Shown in pieces: positions 24,809 through 34,400 of a DNA stretch of 64,000 nt. How positions within the stretch are numbered: the first letter of the stretch is position 1; each line of letters begins with the position of its first letter. The notes beneath the pieces were generated by a model. That model searched no databases. It saw nothing but the letters and a program-made list of their open reading frames with translations, and was not told the DNA's origin. The translations under genes and the position numbers were made by a program. The stretch is from Rufibacter sp. LB8 (GTDB taxonomy: Bacteria > Bacteroidota > Bacteroidia > Cytophagales > Hymenobacteraceae), in assembly GCF_014876185.1 (NCBI RefSeq), contig NZ_JADALJ010000002.1, forward strand, positions 91,128-155,127. The letters run 5' to 3'.

Positions 24809-25090
24809 AGCATTGTAGTTTAAGTTGGCGTATCTTATCTTATACCTTCTTGGCATCCATTTGGTTTTTAATGCTTCGTCCTACCTATGATTACGGTATC
24901 CTTTTCTAACGACCGTAAGGTATAATTAGCTAGGAAGAGCTTAGCTTGGGGCCATAAGAAGGATCCAGGCGCCCCTACAACGGTACTGGGATATAAAACT
25001 AGGGAGAGACCTCATGAACCCGGTCGGGCATCTGGAGTGGGAAATAATTTACCCACTGCTAACCTAGCTCCGTCTATTCCAGTGATAGGT

Positions 25091-25981
25091 TTAAAGGTGA
25101 GTTTCCTGCTCCTGGAAGCCGGGAGACTCTAGTTGGATGGTAGTGTGGCTGATCTTGAAAGATTCCTTTACCTGATCATTCACCCGCTTCAACACTTCAC
25201 TGGGCGCCGCCTTTTCATGCAGCACCACATGGGCACTCATGGCATTGACACCGGTAGTCAGTGACCAGACATGCAGGTCATGCACATCGGCCACCCCCGG
25301 CAACTTCACCATGGCTTCCCGCAGGGAGCCTAGGTTGACATCCGCCGGTGTTCCCTCCAGTAAGACGCTGACTGCGTCCTTCAGTAGAATCCATGTGCGG
25401 GGCAGTATAAAAAGACCAATGCCCGCAGACAGGATAGGGTCGGCGTAGTACCACCCCGTGGTCCACATGATCACCCCCGCTACAATTACGCCGATGGAGG
25501 TCAGCATGTCGGAAAGCACCTCAAAGTAAGCACCCTTCATATTGAGGCTGTCATTGGAGCCTTTGCGTAGAATGTACATCCCAGCCAGGTTGACCAACAG
25601 ACCGATTCCAGCGATCACCAACATGGGTTTGCTTTCCACTTCGGGCGGGGTTCTGAAACGCAGGTATGCCTCGTACAGGATGTATAGGGAGACACCTATC
25701 AATATCACCGCATTGGCCAGCGCCGCCAGGATTTCTGCCCGGTAGTAGCCGAACGTCTTCTCCGGTGTCGCTTTCCGCTCGGCCAGGTTGATGGCGATTA
25801 GGGCGAAAGCCAGCCCCCCCACGTCTGTCAGCATGTGGCCGGCGTCCGCCAGGAGAGCCAGGCTTCCGGTCCAGATGCCGCCGATGACTTCCGCCACTAG
25901 GTAGAGCAGGGTAAGGCCCAGGACCCACTTCAGGCGGGATTTATTCTGGCTTCCTGGGGAGATAGTGTGGCCTTTCGACAT
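25091..25981 (-). CDS. CDF family cation efflux transporter (CzcD/ZitB-like)
   Basis: Six membrane helices with the zinc-site motifs HMLTD in helix 2 and a helix 5 Asp in the AYFEVLSDMLTSIG segment, followed by a C-terminal cytoplasmic domain with HDLHVWSLTTGVNAMSAHVVLH, identify a cation diffusion facilitator of the CzcD/ZitB group. The protein exports Zn, Co or Cd from the cytoplasm with proton exchange. It has full length at 296 residues. The His-rich small protein gene follows 280 bases downstream on the same strand. Confidence 0.9.
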   Translation of the reverse strand: MSKGHTISPGSQNKSRLKWVLGLTLLYLVAEVIGGIWTGSLALLADAGHMLTDVGGLAFALIAINLAERKATPEKTFGYYRAEILAALANAVILIGVSLYILYEAYLRFRTPPEVESKPMLVIAGIGLLVNLAGMYILRKGSNDSLNMKGAYFEVLSDMLTSIGVIVAGVIMWTTGWYYADPILSAGIGLFILPRTWILLKDAVSVLLEGTPADVNLGSLREAMVKLPGVADVHDLHVWSLTTGVNAMSAHVVLHEKAAPSEVLKRVNDQVKESFKISHTTIQLESPGFQEQETHL

Positions 25982-26528
25982 ATGCGGTTAAAGATTCTAT
26001 TTGTTAGGTTGCCATCTATGAAGAATCCCAACCTCTGAGGGGCAGTGGGAGAAGCACAACTCACAGGTGTTAATGCAGACTATCAGTTTTTCGATGAGTT
26101 GTTGATAGCTGTGGTTTTCCATAGTTTTCTCAGATAAGTAGATTTAAATTAAACCAAATATACGTTGGCAGTTAGTGATAGTTCATCCCCTTTTTTATGT
26201 ATTTCACCTACAAAAAATTGCATAAAAATGGCTTTTAGGCTATTGTTCGCTGTCTATTGTTGAATGTATTCTATGGGCAGGATTAATCGCAGTGCTGTTT
26301 TTGCCTCACTAGCTAGTTATATTCCATATATTTACCCCTACATAAATCGCCGAACGAATTATTCTCTTCTCTTATAAGTATAAGACCATCAACTCATAAT
26401 GGAAAGGCTTCATCAACCTAACTTTAACAGGGTTGATTCAAAGCGCGATATCTTAGAACTGAAAATGATTACTGTAATGAAACAATCATTGCGTGATACA
26501 AGGCTATATATAATAAGAATAACCTGTC
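25982..26528. other. Intergenic region
   Basis: About 550 bases, increasingly AT-rich, without a supported gene, repeat or RNA. It separates the metal island from the defence-like cargo. Confidence 0.4.
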
Positions 26529-26702
26529 ATGGCAGAACAATTTAGAGTTAAATACTTTACAATTCTTCTGATTTCTTTGATGTTCGCCTTCTGCACGGGC
26601 TTCGGACACTTACAGAATACTACCACCTTTGATACAGAAACACAAGGTTCTGGACCAGGGCAGGTTAAAAGCCTGACAGAGCCCGCTCCCTCTACCGAAT
26701 AG
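26529..26702 (+). CDS. Small exported peptide (57 residues)
   Basis: A 57-codon frame begins with a basic segment and a hydrophobic stretch (FTILLISLMFAFCTGFGH), then a polar tail rich in Thr, Pro and Gly. This is a plausible signal or anchor sequence. No homologue is recognised. It is isolated, 260 bases before the next gene. Confidence 0.35.
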   Translation: MAEQFRVKYFTILLISLMFAFCTGFGHLQNTTTFDTETQGSGPGQVKSLTEPAPSTE

Positions 26703-26965
26703 GTATTTGGCCAGTACGTTGAAAGTAGCTATGCGGAGGCAGGATTAACAGAACAGGGGCTTGCACGTCTTGCTATACCACGCACATAGAAGATATTTTG
26801 ATAGTGCACAAGGGCAATTAGGGACTTTGTATGCCACTTCTATTTTAATTAGTATCAGCACATCTCTCATCATAGGAATATTTTACAGCATCTATTAAAT
26901 TTACAGGAATATTTTTCTTTTATTTTACAAATTCATCTTTATCTTTGTTTTAAAGATGGAAGACT

Positions 26966-27598
26966 ATGAAGAAACTTTTACCTCAGGAAGAAGCAACTGG
27001 ATATCTGCTCCCTTATTTTGAAAAATTTGTTTCTATTGTTGAGAAGGCGATGGCTGATGTGAAACGGCTGGAGGCAACTCACTCAGAGATCCGGGAGAAA
27101 TACACAAGCTGGTCACCATTAGCGAAATCCGTGATGGTCAACAACTTTATGTGCATCTATGCCGAGGAAGCTTTTTCAGGTGACCCGGAAGTTATCATAA
27201 ATCCTTTGCGCAATGACCCTTTCGGCATCTTACTAAGGGGTAAACTCTTCATCCGGTTCAACAAGCTTAACGCTGATCTGTCACCCAGCACCAATAATGC
27301 GACGAAGCGGACGGAGGATTTGAACTACCAGAACAGTTTTGAGGGATTTGAGAACATCCCCTGCATTTATGCGGGGTACACCTCTAACCGCGAAGCCATT
27401 GACAGCATTGGCTCCATCAATCTGGTTTACCGTCCCTTCAATTCCGTTATATGGAATATAGATTTACGGACCCGATTAGGTCAGGAACAACCGGAAATAC
27501 CATTCTACACCGAGACCGGCGCAACAGTAGTTCCTATTGCAGAAAGAAGGGTGACTGTAAAGAAGAAACCACAAGCAGACAAGACAATAGAAGGATAG
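26966..27598 (+). CDS. Unknown protein paired with Xre-ImmA/IrrE regulator
   Basis: I do not recognise the family with confidence. The 210-residue protein is soluble, with a helical first third and a mixed second half containing GILLRGKLFIRFNKL and IPCIYAGYTSN segments. The next gene begins 5 bases after its stop and codes for an Xre-ImmA/IrrE protein. Such two-gene units often are toxin-antitoxin or stress-switch pairs in which the metalloprotease-regulator controls or destroys the partner. By this logic the protein may be a toxin or the protease substrate; that is inference. Confidence 0.55.
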   Translation: MKKLLPQEEATGYLLPYFEKFVSIVEKAMADVKRLEATHSEIREKYTSWSPLAKSVMVNNFMCIYAEEAFSGDPEVIINPLRNDPFGILLRGKLFIRFNKLNADLSPSTNNATKRTEDLNYQNSFEGFENIPCIYAGYTSNREAIDSIGSINLVYRPFNSVIWNIDLRTRLGQEQPEIPFYTETGATVVPIAERRVTVKKKPQADKTIEG

Positions 27599-27603
27599 GT
27601 TAA

Positions 27604-28695
27604 ATGATGGAAACGAATATGCTTTTCCTAGGTAAGGTGAACCCTAACATGGTCATTTTAGCTCGTGAATCGCGTGGGGTAACCCAAAAAGAGCTGGCTG
27701 AGAAAATGTGCATCAAACAGGGCACCCTGTCTAAGATTGAAAATGGGCTTCAGAACGTATCAGAAGAACTGCTGAATATATTAAGTGCTGAATTGGCGTA
27801 TCCGGCAAGTTTCTTCTTCCAGCAGAATCAGCTGTATAACCCGAGTCTGGTGCATTATCGGAAACGAACTGTGTTTACCAAGAAGGACTTGGCCAAGGCT
27901 GATGCCACTATGAATATCAGCAAAATCAACCTGGAGAAACTGCTGAACTCAGTTGATATACCTGATTTACAATTGCCAAAATGGGAAGTAGAGGAACATG
28001 GCTCTCCGGAAAAGTGCGCTACATACTTGCGGGAATACTGGCGGCTACCGAAAGGGAGGATAGAAAATATAACGAAGCTGGTGGAAGACAAGGGAATTCT
28101 GGTGGTACCTATTGATTTTGACTCACCTAAGATGGATGGTCTGAACATCTTTACCGATACTAACCATCCTATCATATTCTACAACCGCAACATACCAACT
28201 GACCGGCAGCGCTTGACAATTGCCCATGAATTAGGCCACATTCTGCTGCACCTGGGGCAACCCATTGCAGAAAACCGGGACGTGGAAGCGGAAGCATATG
28301 CTTTTGCGGCTGAGTTCCTGATGCCCGCTGCGGAAATTAAATCCCACTTGGGAAAGGTGGATATTGCCAGGTTGGCAGATTTGAAAAGATACTGGAAAGT
28401 GTCCATGGCAGCCCTTATTATCCGGGCTAAAACACTGCGCCTGATTACCGAAAACCAGTACCGGTACCTATGGCAGCAAATGAGCGCTTTGGGATACCGG
28501 ACAAAGGAACCCAAAGAACTGGATCCCGCACCGGAGCCCCCTATTCTGTTGCAAGAACTGGTGGATGCCCATTTAAATGATTTAGGGTATTCAGAAGAAG
28601 AGTTGGCGCAGCTGCTGTCTTTACAATTGGAAGATTTTAAAACCCGATACCAGGAAAACGAGGTAGCACGGCCAAAGCTTAAGATTATCCGCTAG
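27604..28695 (+). CDS. Xre-type HTH regulator with ImmA/IrrE metallopeptidase domain
   Basis: Residues 15-70 are an Xre helix-turn-helix (SRGVTQKELAEKMCIKQGTLSKIENG). A linker leads to an ImmA/IrrE (DUF955) domain whose zinc-protease motif is IAHELGHILLHLG near residue 207, with the third-ligand region DVEAEAYAFAAEFLMP. Proteins of this kind cleave or are linked to repressor proteins in phages, integrative elements and toxin-antitoxin modules. It probably binds the promoter of the two-gene unit. Confidence 0.85.
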   Translation: MMETNMLFLGKVNPNMVILARESRGVTQKELAEKMCIKQGTLSKIENGLQNVSEELLNILSAELAYPASFFFQQNQLYNPSLVHYRKRTVFTKKDLAKADATMNISKINLEKLLNSVDIPDLQLPKWEVEEHGSPEKCATYLREYWRLPKGRIENITKLVEDKGILVVPIDFDSPKMDGLNIFTDTNHPIIFYNRNIPTDRQRLTIAHELGHILLHLGQPIAENRDVEAEAYAFAAEFLMPAAEIKSHLGKVDIARLADLKRYWKVSMAALIIRAKTLRLITENQYRYLWQQMSALGYRTKEPKELDPAPEPPILLQELVDAHLNDLGYSEEELAQLLSLQLEDFKTRYQENEVARPKLKIIR

Positions 28696-28767
28696 AAGCA
28701 TATAAAGGCACTAAAGGACTTTTACTTTTTCACTTATTCTAATAAAATTAGAAAGCAATACCCACTC

Positions 28768-29187
28768 TTAGCCTTCCTGTTTCAGCCATTCCAATGCAGC
28801 TTTTTTGGTAGCGAATGTCTGGCTTTGAATCTTTAACTCAACCTTGCTGGTAACCTCCTCCGAAATCTGCTCGGACTCTTGCTGTCTAATTGTATCAGTA
28901 TGGAGAATACTCGCTGATTTCTGGAGCCTAGTGTTCTGTAGGTTCTTTGCGAACCGCGTCACTATATCCAGATAAGTGGTGCGGTCAATGTCTGGGTGTA
29001 TGACCGTTTTGCTGCTATCAATAAGTAGTCTCTTCACATCATAAGACCTGATGTAATCAACCAAAATGCTTAAGGAGCGCTCTATCTCCAGAAGATCGTA
29101 GCTATTGACGTTGGGCCAATCAACGGACAGAATATCTGTGCTTGGGTTGTAGTCAAGAATGATTAAGTGATTTTGAAATAATATCAT
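28768..29187 (-). CDS. STAS/SpoIIAA-like domain protein of unknown function
   Basis: The 139-residue protein has the alternating strand-helix outline of a STAS-like protein: an N-terminal beta hairpin with LIILDYNPSTDILSVDWPN, a helix with IERSLSILVDYIRSY and the strand KRLLIDSSKT. Proteins of this type are common in Hymenobacteraceae and their role is not known. It converges on the ImmA gene (73-base gap) and has no obvious partner. Confidence 0.5.
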   Translation of the reverse strand: MILFQNHLIILDYNPSTDILSVDWPNVNSYDLLEIERSLSILVDYIRSYDVKRLLIDSSKTVIHPDIDRTTYLDIVTRFAKNLQNTRLQKSASILHTDTIRQQESEQISEEVTSKVELKIQSQTFATKKAALEWLKQEG

Positions 29188-29358
29188 GTCTTGATAAATG
29201 GCTGATTGAAGACCTGCTGCAAACTTATCTGGCTTTATGAATTTTAGAATTATGGAATTTAAAGCTAATAATTATAAAAACAGCAACCTATATCAGTAGG
29301 ACCTACTATCGCTATCTAATCAATTGAAAAGTTTAAGCCATGTTAGAATGAGTTGTAA

Positions 29359-29382
29359 CACTAGGGTTACTTAATCCTAGTG
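29359..29382 (+). promoter_or_regulatory. Hairpin in crcB leader
   Basis: CACTAGG (29359-29365) and CCTAGTG (29376-29382) can pair, 50 bases before the crcB start. It does not resemble the conserved crcB fluoride riboswitch as far as I can tell. It may be an operator or leader hairpin. Confidence 0.3.
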
Positions 29383-29431
29383 AAGGAGAATCTGACTCAT
29401 TTTACAATTAACCTAAAACCGGAAATCCTGA

Positions 29432-29806
29432 ATGATAAAACATATACTATTGGTGGGGATTGGCGGGGCAGTTGGCAGCATTCTGCGTTACCTAACGGCT
29501 TTGTTCGTTTCAAAATACTACGCCAACATTTTCCCGCTTGCCACTTTTACGGCCAATGTGGTGGGTTGCCTGCTCATTGGCCTATTCATTGGATTCCTTA
29601 ACCGTTACTACCAGGCAGATGCTGATTTGCGCCTTCTGCTAGCAACCGGCTTCTGTGGCGGCTATACCACTTTTTCGGCTTTCTCTGCCGAGAGCTTACA
29701 CCTCTTGCAGCAAGGCAATTACCTTATAGCCCTCACGTATGTTGGAGTAAGTGTTGTGTTTTCTCTACTTGCCGTAGGAGTAGGCCTGGCTTTGTTTGAA
29801 GTCTAA
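29432..29806 (+). CDS. crcB: CrcB/FluC fluoride ion channel
   Basis: The 124-residue protein has four membrane segments and the hallmarks of the family: GGAVGSILRYL near the start, FTANVVGCLLIGLFIG with the family Asn, and CGGYTTFSAFS, the TTFSTF-like track that lines the fluoride pore. The channel works as a dual-topology dimer that expels fluoride. The gene is single, with its own leader; a strong inverted repeat follows it at 29849. Confidence 0.9.
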   Translation: MIKHILLVGIGGAVGSILRYLTALFVSKYYANIFPLATFTANVVGCLLIGLFIGFLNRYYQADADLRLLLATGFCGGYTTFSAFSAESLHLLQQGNYLIALTYVGVSVVFSLLAVGVGLALFEV

Positions 29807-29848
29807 CCCAGACGCAAACCATTGGCCTTGCTAATGGAGACACTTTTT

Positions 29849-29888
29849 CTGTTTTTGGCCTTATTTCTGAAAATCAGGCCAAAAACAG
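29849..29888 (+). terminator. GGCC-type terminator hairpin after crcB
   Basis: Perfect arms CTGTTTTTGGCC (29849-29860) and GGCCAAAAACAG (29877-29888) surround 16 bases. The T-rich left arm and position 43 bases past crcB fit a terminator, and a related hairpin lies at 31420. Confidence 0.6.
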
Positions 29889-29933
29889 ATGGATTAACTG
29901 TGCCAGTGCATTGAAAGAAGTAAAAACTAACCA

Positions 29934-30488
29934 ATGATAGAAGAACATCCTTTTGGCTACTACCTACCTGAAAACGCTGATAAGTTATTGATAGGGAGCT
30001 TTCCTTGCCACAACGGCAAAGACTATGGAGATTGGTTTTATAGCGGGAGCGGCAAAAGCGATTTTTGGAAATTAATGTCTGATGTCTTTGGTATGCCCTG
30101 CTTTACCAAAGACAATAAAACCGAAATATGTCTGAAGCATGGAATAGCCATCACAGACATAGCTTCAAAGATAGAAAGGACAAAAGGTAACTGCTCAGAT
30201 TCTAACCTGAAAATAGTTGAGGTAAATACGGCTGGCATCAACAGTTGCTTGAAAGCAAATATCAAGGTCATCTATTTCACAAGTAAGTTTGTTGAGAGGC
30301 ATTTTTCAAGGAATTTTCCGGAGGTAAAAATCCCCAGCTCCGTCCTACTCTCCCCTTCCCCGGCTGCCAATGTGTATATAGCTGGTTTACCTGAATATAA
30401 AGACTTATTGAATAGGAAGGAAGTCTCCTCTCCCTATGATTTTAGACTGCTTAAATACCAAGACTCCCTTCTGAATGGTAATAGATAA
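29934..30488 (+). CDS. Uracil-DNA glycosylase superfamily-like protein
   Basis: The outline resembles small UDG-superfamily proteins: an N-terminal LLIGSFPCHNGKDYGDWFY (the GxFP/glycine and aromatic motif 1 region) and a C-terminal LLSPSPAANVYIAGL that looks like the SPSP/motif 2 block. An internal strand (IKVIYFTSKF) is in the expected place. The substrate and activity are unknown; related proteins include base-excision enzymes and antiphage enzymes. The stop overlaps the next gene by 14 bases, so the two are translationally coupled. Confidence 0.55.
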   Translation: MIEEHPFGYYLPENADKLLIGSFPCHNGKDYGDWFYSGSGKSDFWKLMSDVFGMPCFTKDNKTEICLKHGIAITDIASKIERTKGNCSDSNLKIVEVNTAGINSCLKANIKVIYFTSKFVERHFSRNFPEVKIPSSVLLSPSPAANVYIAGLPEYKDLLNRKEVSSPYDFRLLKYQDSLLNGNR

Positions 30489-31383
30489 AGAAACAAACAA
30501 AGTCTTTTTCTCAGACCAATTGTTTGCTGACAGCCGTTATGGCGACACCTTTGACAGGATTTGCTCTGTTCTGGAAAAACACCAAATAGAGCATGGTATC
30601 ATTAACTCGACAAAAGATATCTGGTGCAGAGACTACATGCCCATCCAGAAAGCGGCATCTAAATTTATCCAGTTCAGGTACGAGCCTTCTTATTTAGCAG
30701 AAGATCTGGATTTACAGACAGACCCAAAAACAACCCTTGAGCTAAACCAGATTCAGGCTACTTTCTCCAGTATAAATGTAGACGGCGGAAACGTGTTAAG
30801 GTGGGAAGACAGGGTGATTATTACAGACAGGATATTCCAGGAGAACCCAGCTTACACCAACAAGTCTAAGTTGGTAGATGAATTAGAAAAACTCTTTGAA
30901 GCCGAGGTAATTGTTATACCGCAAATAAAATCAGACATGACTGGCCACGCAGATGGGTTGGTGAGGTTTTATGACAGGACTACGCTCATCGGCAATTGCC
31001 TGGAAGAGGAGTATGACTATTGGAAAAAAGGCATGAAGAAAGTGCTTTCTGATTACAGCCTTAGCTATATTGATATGCCGTTTCTGGAGTATAAAGTCAA
31101 AGGCTACCCTGAATCGGCAATAGGTTGCTATGTGAACTATCTGGAAGTGGCAAACTTAATCCTAGCCCCCATTTTTGAGGTGGAGGGAAACAAAGACGAG
31201 GAAGCCGTTGGAATTCTTACAGAAGTGTTTGCAGATAGAACCGTAGAGCCAATAAACATCAATGACGTGGCAATCCATGGCGGATTGTTGAACTGTATAA
31301 GCTGGAACGTAATAAAAGGAGAATACGCATATCATACCCTTCCCAAAACGTTGGGCTACCTAAACTCCGCTGATTGTCTTTAA
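30475..31383 (+). CDS. Agmatine deiminase / PPAD family protein
   Basis: The residues of the guanidino-modifying enzyme fold are visible: DIWCRDYMPIQ (the W-x-R-D-x-x-P motif), VDGGNVLRWEDRVI (GGN), GHADGLVRFYD (catalytic His and Asp) and HGGLLNCISWNV with the nucleophilic Cys near residue 287. The family hydrolyses agmatine or peptidyl-arginine to citrulline-type products and ammonia. Partnering with a UDG-like protein is unusual, and I do not know of a pathway that links them. Confidence 0.75.
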   Translation: MVIDKETNKVFFSDQLFADSRYGDTFDRICSVLEKHQIEHGIINSTKDIWCRDYMPIQKAASKFIQFRYEPSYLAEDLDLQTDPKTTLELNQIQATFSSINVDGGNVLRWEDRVIITDRIFQENPAYTNKSKLVDELEKLFEAEVIVIPQIKSDMTGHADGLVRFYDRTTLIGNCLEEEYDYWKKGMKKVLSDYSLSYIDMPFLEYKVKGYPESAIGCYVNYLEVANLILAPIFEVEGNKDEEAVGILTEVFADRTVEPININDVAIHGGLLNCISWNVIKGEYAYHTLPKTLGYLNSADCL

Positions 31384-31419
31384 CTAACGACTAAGGCAAA
31401 ACCCTAGCTATAAGTAAAG

Positions 31420-31465
31420 GATGCGTTTTTGGCCTGTTTTCCCAAAATGAGGCCAGAAACGCATC
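31420..31465. terminator. GGCC-type bidirectional terminator
   Basis: Arms GATGCGTTTTTGGCC (31420-31434) and GGCCAGAAACGCATC (31451-31465) pair with one mismatch. It lies between the deiminase gene and the end of the convergent restriction gene, and resembles the hairpin at 29849 in its TTTTTGGCC core. Confidence 0.6.
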
Positions 31466-31482
31466 TCTTTCTTACTACCGCT

Positions 31483-34400
31483 TTAAAACTCCAGCTGTGG
31501 CAATTCTTCTACTATGTCTGCGGTTTGTACGCTTACGTTGATAACACTCAACAGCAAGTCTAGGATATAGCGGGGGTTGCCTACTTCGTCTGCCCAGTCA
31601 TTGGGGTCATTTTTAATACCGCTGTCTTTGTGGGTGGTTACCTGGTACCGCTCCATTACCCAATCAATGGCGCTTTTGCCGTTAACTGTGTAATCATAAG
31701 CTTTGGCAGGAATGTTCTCAAGGGTAATCTTGCTGTTGTAGAGAATGCAGTCTTTCTGGCCTTTCTTAGGGAAGCGCATTTTCTCTACTTTATAGAACCC
31801 GCTCTCTGCTCCGGTTACGGTAACCCCTGGGTATGCCGGCACGCTCTCATAGTTAAGGTGCAGGTCTGCCAGGGCGCGGCCCGCTTTGCTAAACTTCCAG
31901 AAATCACGCACATCTTCTACCAGGGGCAGGCGGGGCAGCATTTTCTTTAGGTCATTGGCAAAGAGGGTGCGGTAAGTGGGGCTGTGCAGGAACCCGTAAA
32001 CGTAGTAGAAGATATCTTCTTTGCTCACGTTTTTGCCGTATTGCTTTTTGGCCCGGTCTAAGATAAAGTCACTTAGCCCATCGCGGCGGGTGTATTCACT
32101 TTCCCCTGAAGCATCAAACAAACCAGGGGTTTGCTTTTGCCGCTCTTCGTAATAATACAGCGGAAAAACCTGTCCATTAAATTGAAGCTGGACATCTGGA
32201 ATAATATCAGTTATAATAACAGTGAAGTTTTTTGAATCTCCTATACCAGAAATACAGATGACGAAATTTTTATTTGAAGGAGTTGGGAAGAACTCGTTCA
32301 TTTGACCCCGTCTATGAATCATTTTCTCCCCTAAATATACATTTTGCTTAAAAAAAGGTCTATACAGGCCTTTGGCTGTCTTTTTTTGTTCAAAAACAGC
32401 CCTATTCCCTTTCTCTAATTGCAATATCAAACTACTGGTCCAACTGATGTTCCTTGGGTCTACATTAATGAAGTCATTAACTTTAGGATTTAATGGCTTA
32501 GCTCCATTAAAATCATCTACTTGCTGATTATAGAAACTAACCATTTTCTCCATATTTGATTTAAGTAGGCTCAATGAAGAATTATAAACCCATGTGTCCC
32601 TTGATGATTCATTTCCTCTAGAATTAACCACAAAAAACACTTTTGCCTTTAAATCAAATTTCTTTTCTGATTGAATTGGGATAAATGTTCCGAAGGCGTC
32701 ATTCCGTTCGTTCACCCAGTCGCCGTGGTCATTGGGGGTAAGTTGTTTCCAGGGCATTTCAGCATTACCAACAGATTTAAACTTTTTAACCAAAGCGAGC
32801 TTTTCTTCGCGGTTTAAATAGTCGCCAATGTCATGGTAATGAATGATAGCCTTCTTACCTGTATGAGCTGGATTTTTGACCAGCAACGTAATTGAAATGG
32901 GGGTTCTGGAACCTCCTCCAAAGACGTTTCCGGCTTCTTTTTGCCTTAACTCCCCGCTGGTGCGCGCATTACCTCGTAAGTTGAAAACGTAAATCGCGGA
33001 AAACTCATTTTCCAATGATTTCCGAAAGCCGTCGGCACTATTTCCATCAAGCCAAGCCCCATTAGAAACAAAACAGACAATGCCGCCATTCTTATCTAAG
33101 CGGTCTGTGCTCCACCGGAAAGCCTTTATATAGGAATCGTATAAAGAGTTTTTGTTCGTAGCATCGGTTGCCTTGGCATACGTAGCCGCTATGCGCGCAT
33201 CTAGTTTAGGATAAGCCTGGTTCTGGGCATTGTCATTGGCAGACTTTTGCCCCACAGAGTACGGCGGATTGCCCATAATCACCCGCAGCGGGGCATTCTT
33301 CTGCGACATAATCCGTTCAAAGTTCCGGGAGAAAGTGGTTTCCGTGCCGTACTGCGTGGTTTTTACTTCGTCTAACTGAAAGGTATCGGTGAGCACAATG
33401 CCTTCAAAAGATTGGTATTCCTGGTTTTCCTCTAATTGGTCATGAAAGGCGTTTTCAATGTTTACGGCCGCAATGTAGTACGCCAGCAATACAATCTCAT
33501 TGGCGTGCAGCTCCTGCTTAAACTTGCGCTCCAAATCCTTCTTATCAATCAGGCCGCTCTGCAACAGGCGAGTAATAAAGGTGCCGGTACCGGTAAAAGG
33601 GTCTAACACGTGCACGTTTTCATCAGAGACACTGCGGCCAAATTCTTTCTTCAGTACATCATTCACTGAATGGATGATAAAATCCACTACCTCCACGGGC
33701 GTATAGACAATGCCTAGCCTTTCCACCATTTTAGGGAAGGCCGTTTTAAAGAACTTGTCATACAGCTCAATGATAATGCGCTGCTTGCCTTCGGCGTTGT
33801 CAATGTTGCTGGCCCGCATCTTCACCGATTCATAGAACTTCTGGAGCGTTTCGGTATCCTTCTCCAAGGCCCCGCCTTCCAGTAAATCCAGCATGGTTTG
33901 CATGCTCACCGAGATGGGGTTGTTGTTCACAAAGGAGTATCCCTCAAACAAGGCCTCAAAAACCGGTTTGGTAATAATATGCTGGCTCAGCATCTCTACC
34001 GCCTCATGCTGGGTAATGCTGGGGTTGATGTTCTTCTTCAGCCCGTTCAAGAACCCGGCAAACGCTTCCCTGTGCGCCGTGTCTTCGTTTATCAGTTTAT
34101 GGATGCGCTCCGCCTGGCGCTCGGCAATTTCGGCTACGTTTTTAGCCCACTGCTCCCAATAGCGGCGGTCGCCTACTTTTTGCACCATCCGGGCAAACAC
34201 CACGTTTTGCAATTGCTCAAATTGCAGCATCAGCTGGTTAGCCAGCTGTTGGTTTGTTCCGTAAGGAGCCGGGTCTTCGGCCACCGTAGGCAGGCCATCT
34301 GGCGTGAAGGCATATTCCGGGCGCCCTACTATGATTTGCTCCGGCCTATGTTTGTTCAGCTCAATCTTATTAACCGTAGCGTTAAATCTATCATCGTGGG

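Noticed and set aside
29188..29431. Fluoride riboswitch before crcB
   Set aside because: I looked for the conserved crcB RNA pattern and could not find it; only a small hairpin is present.
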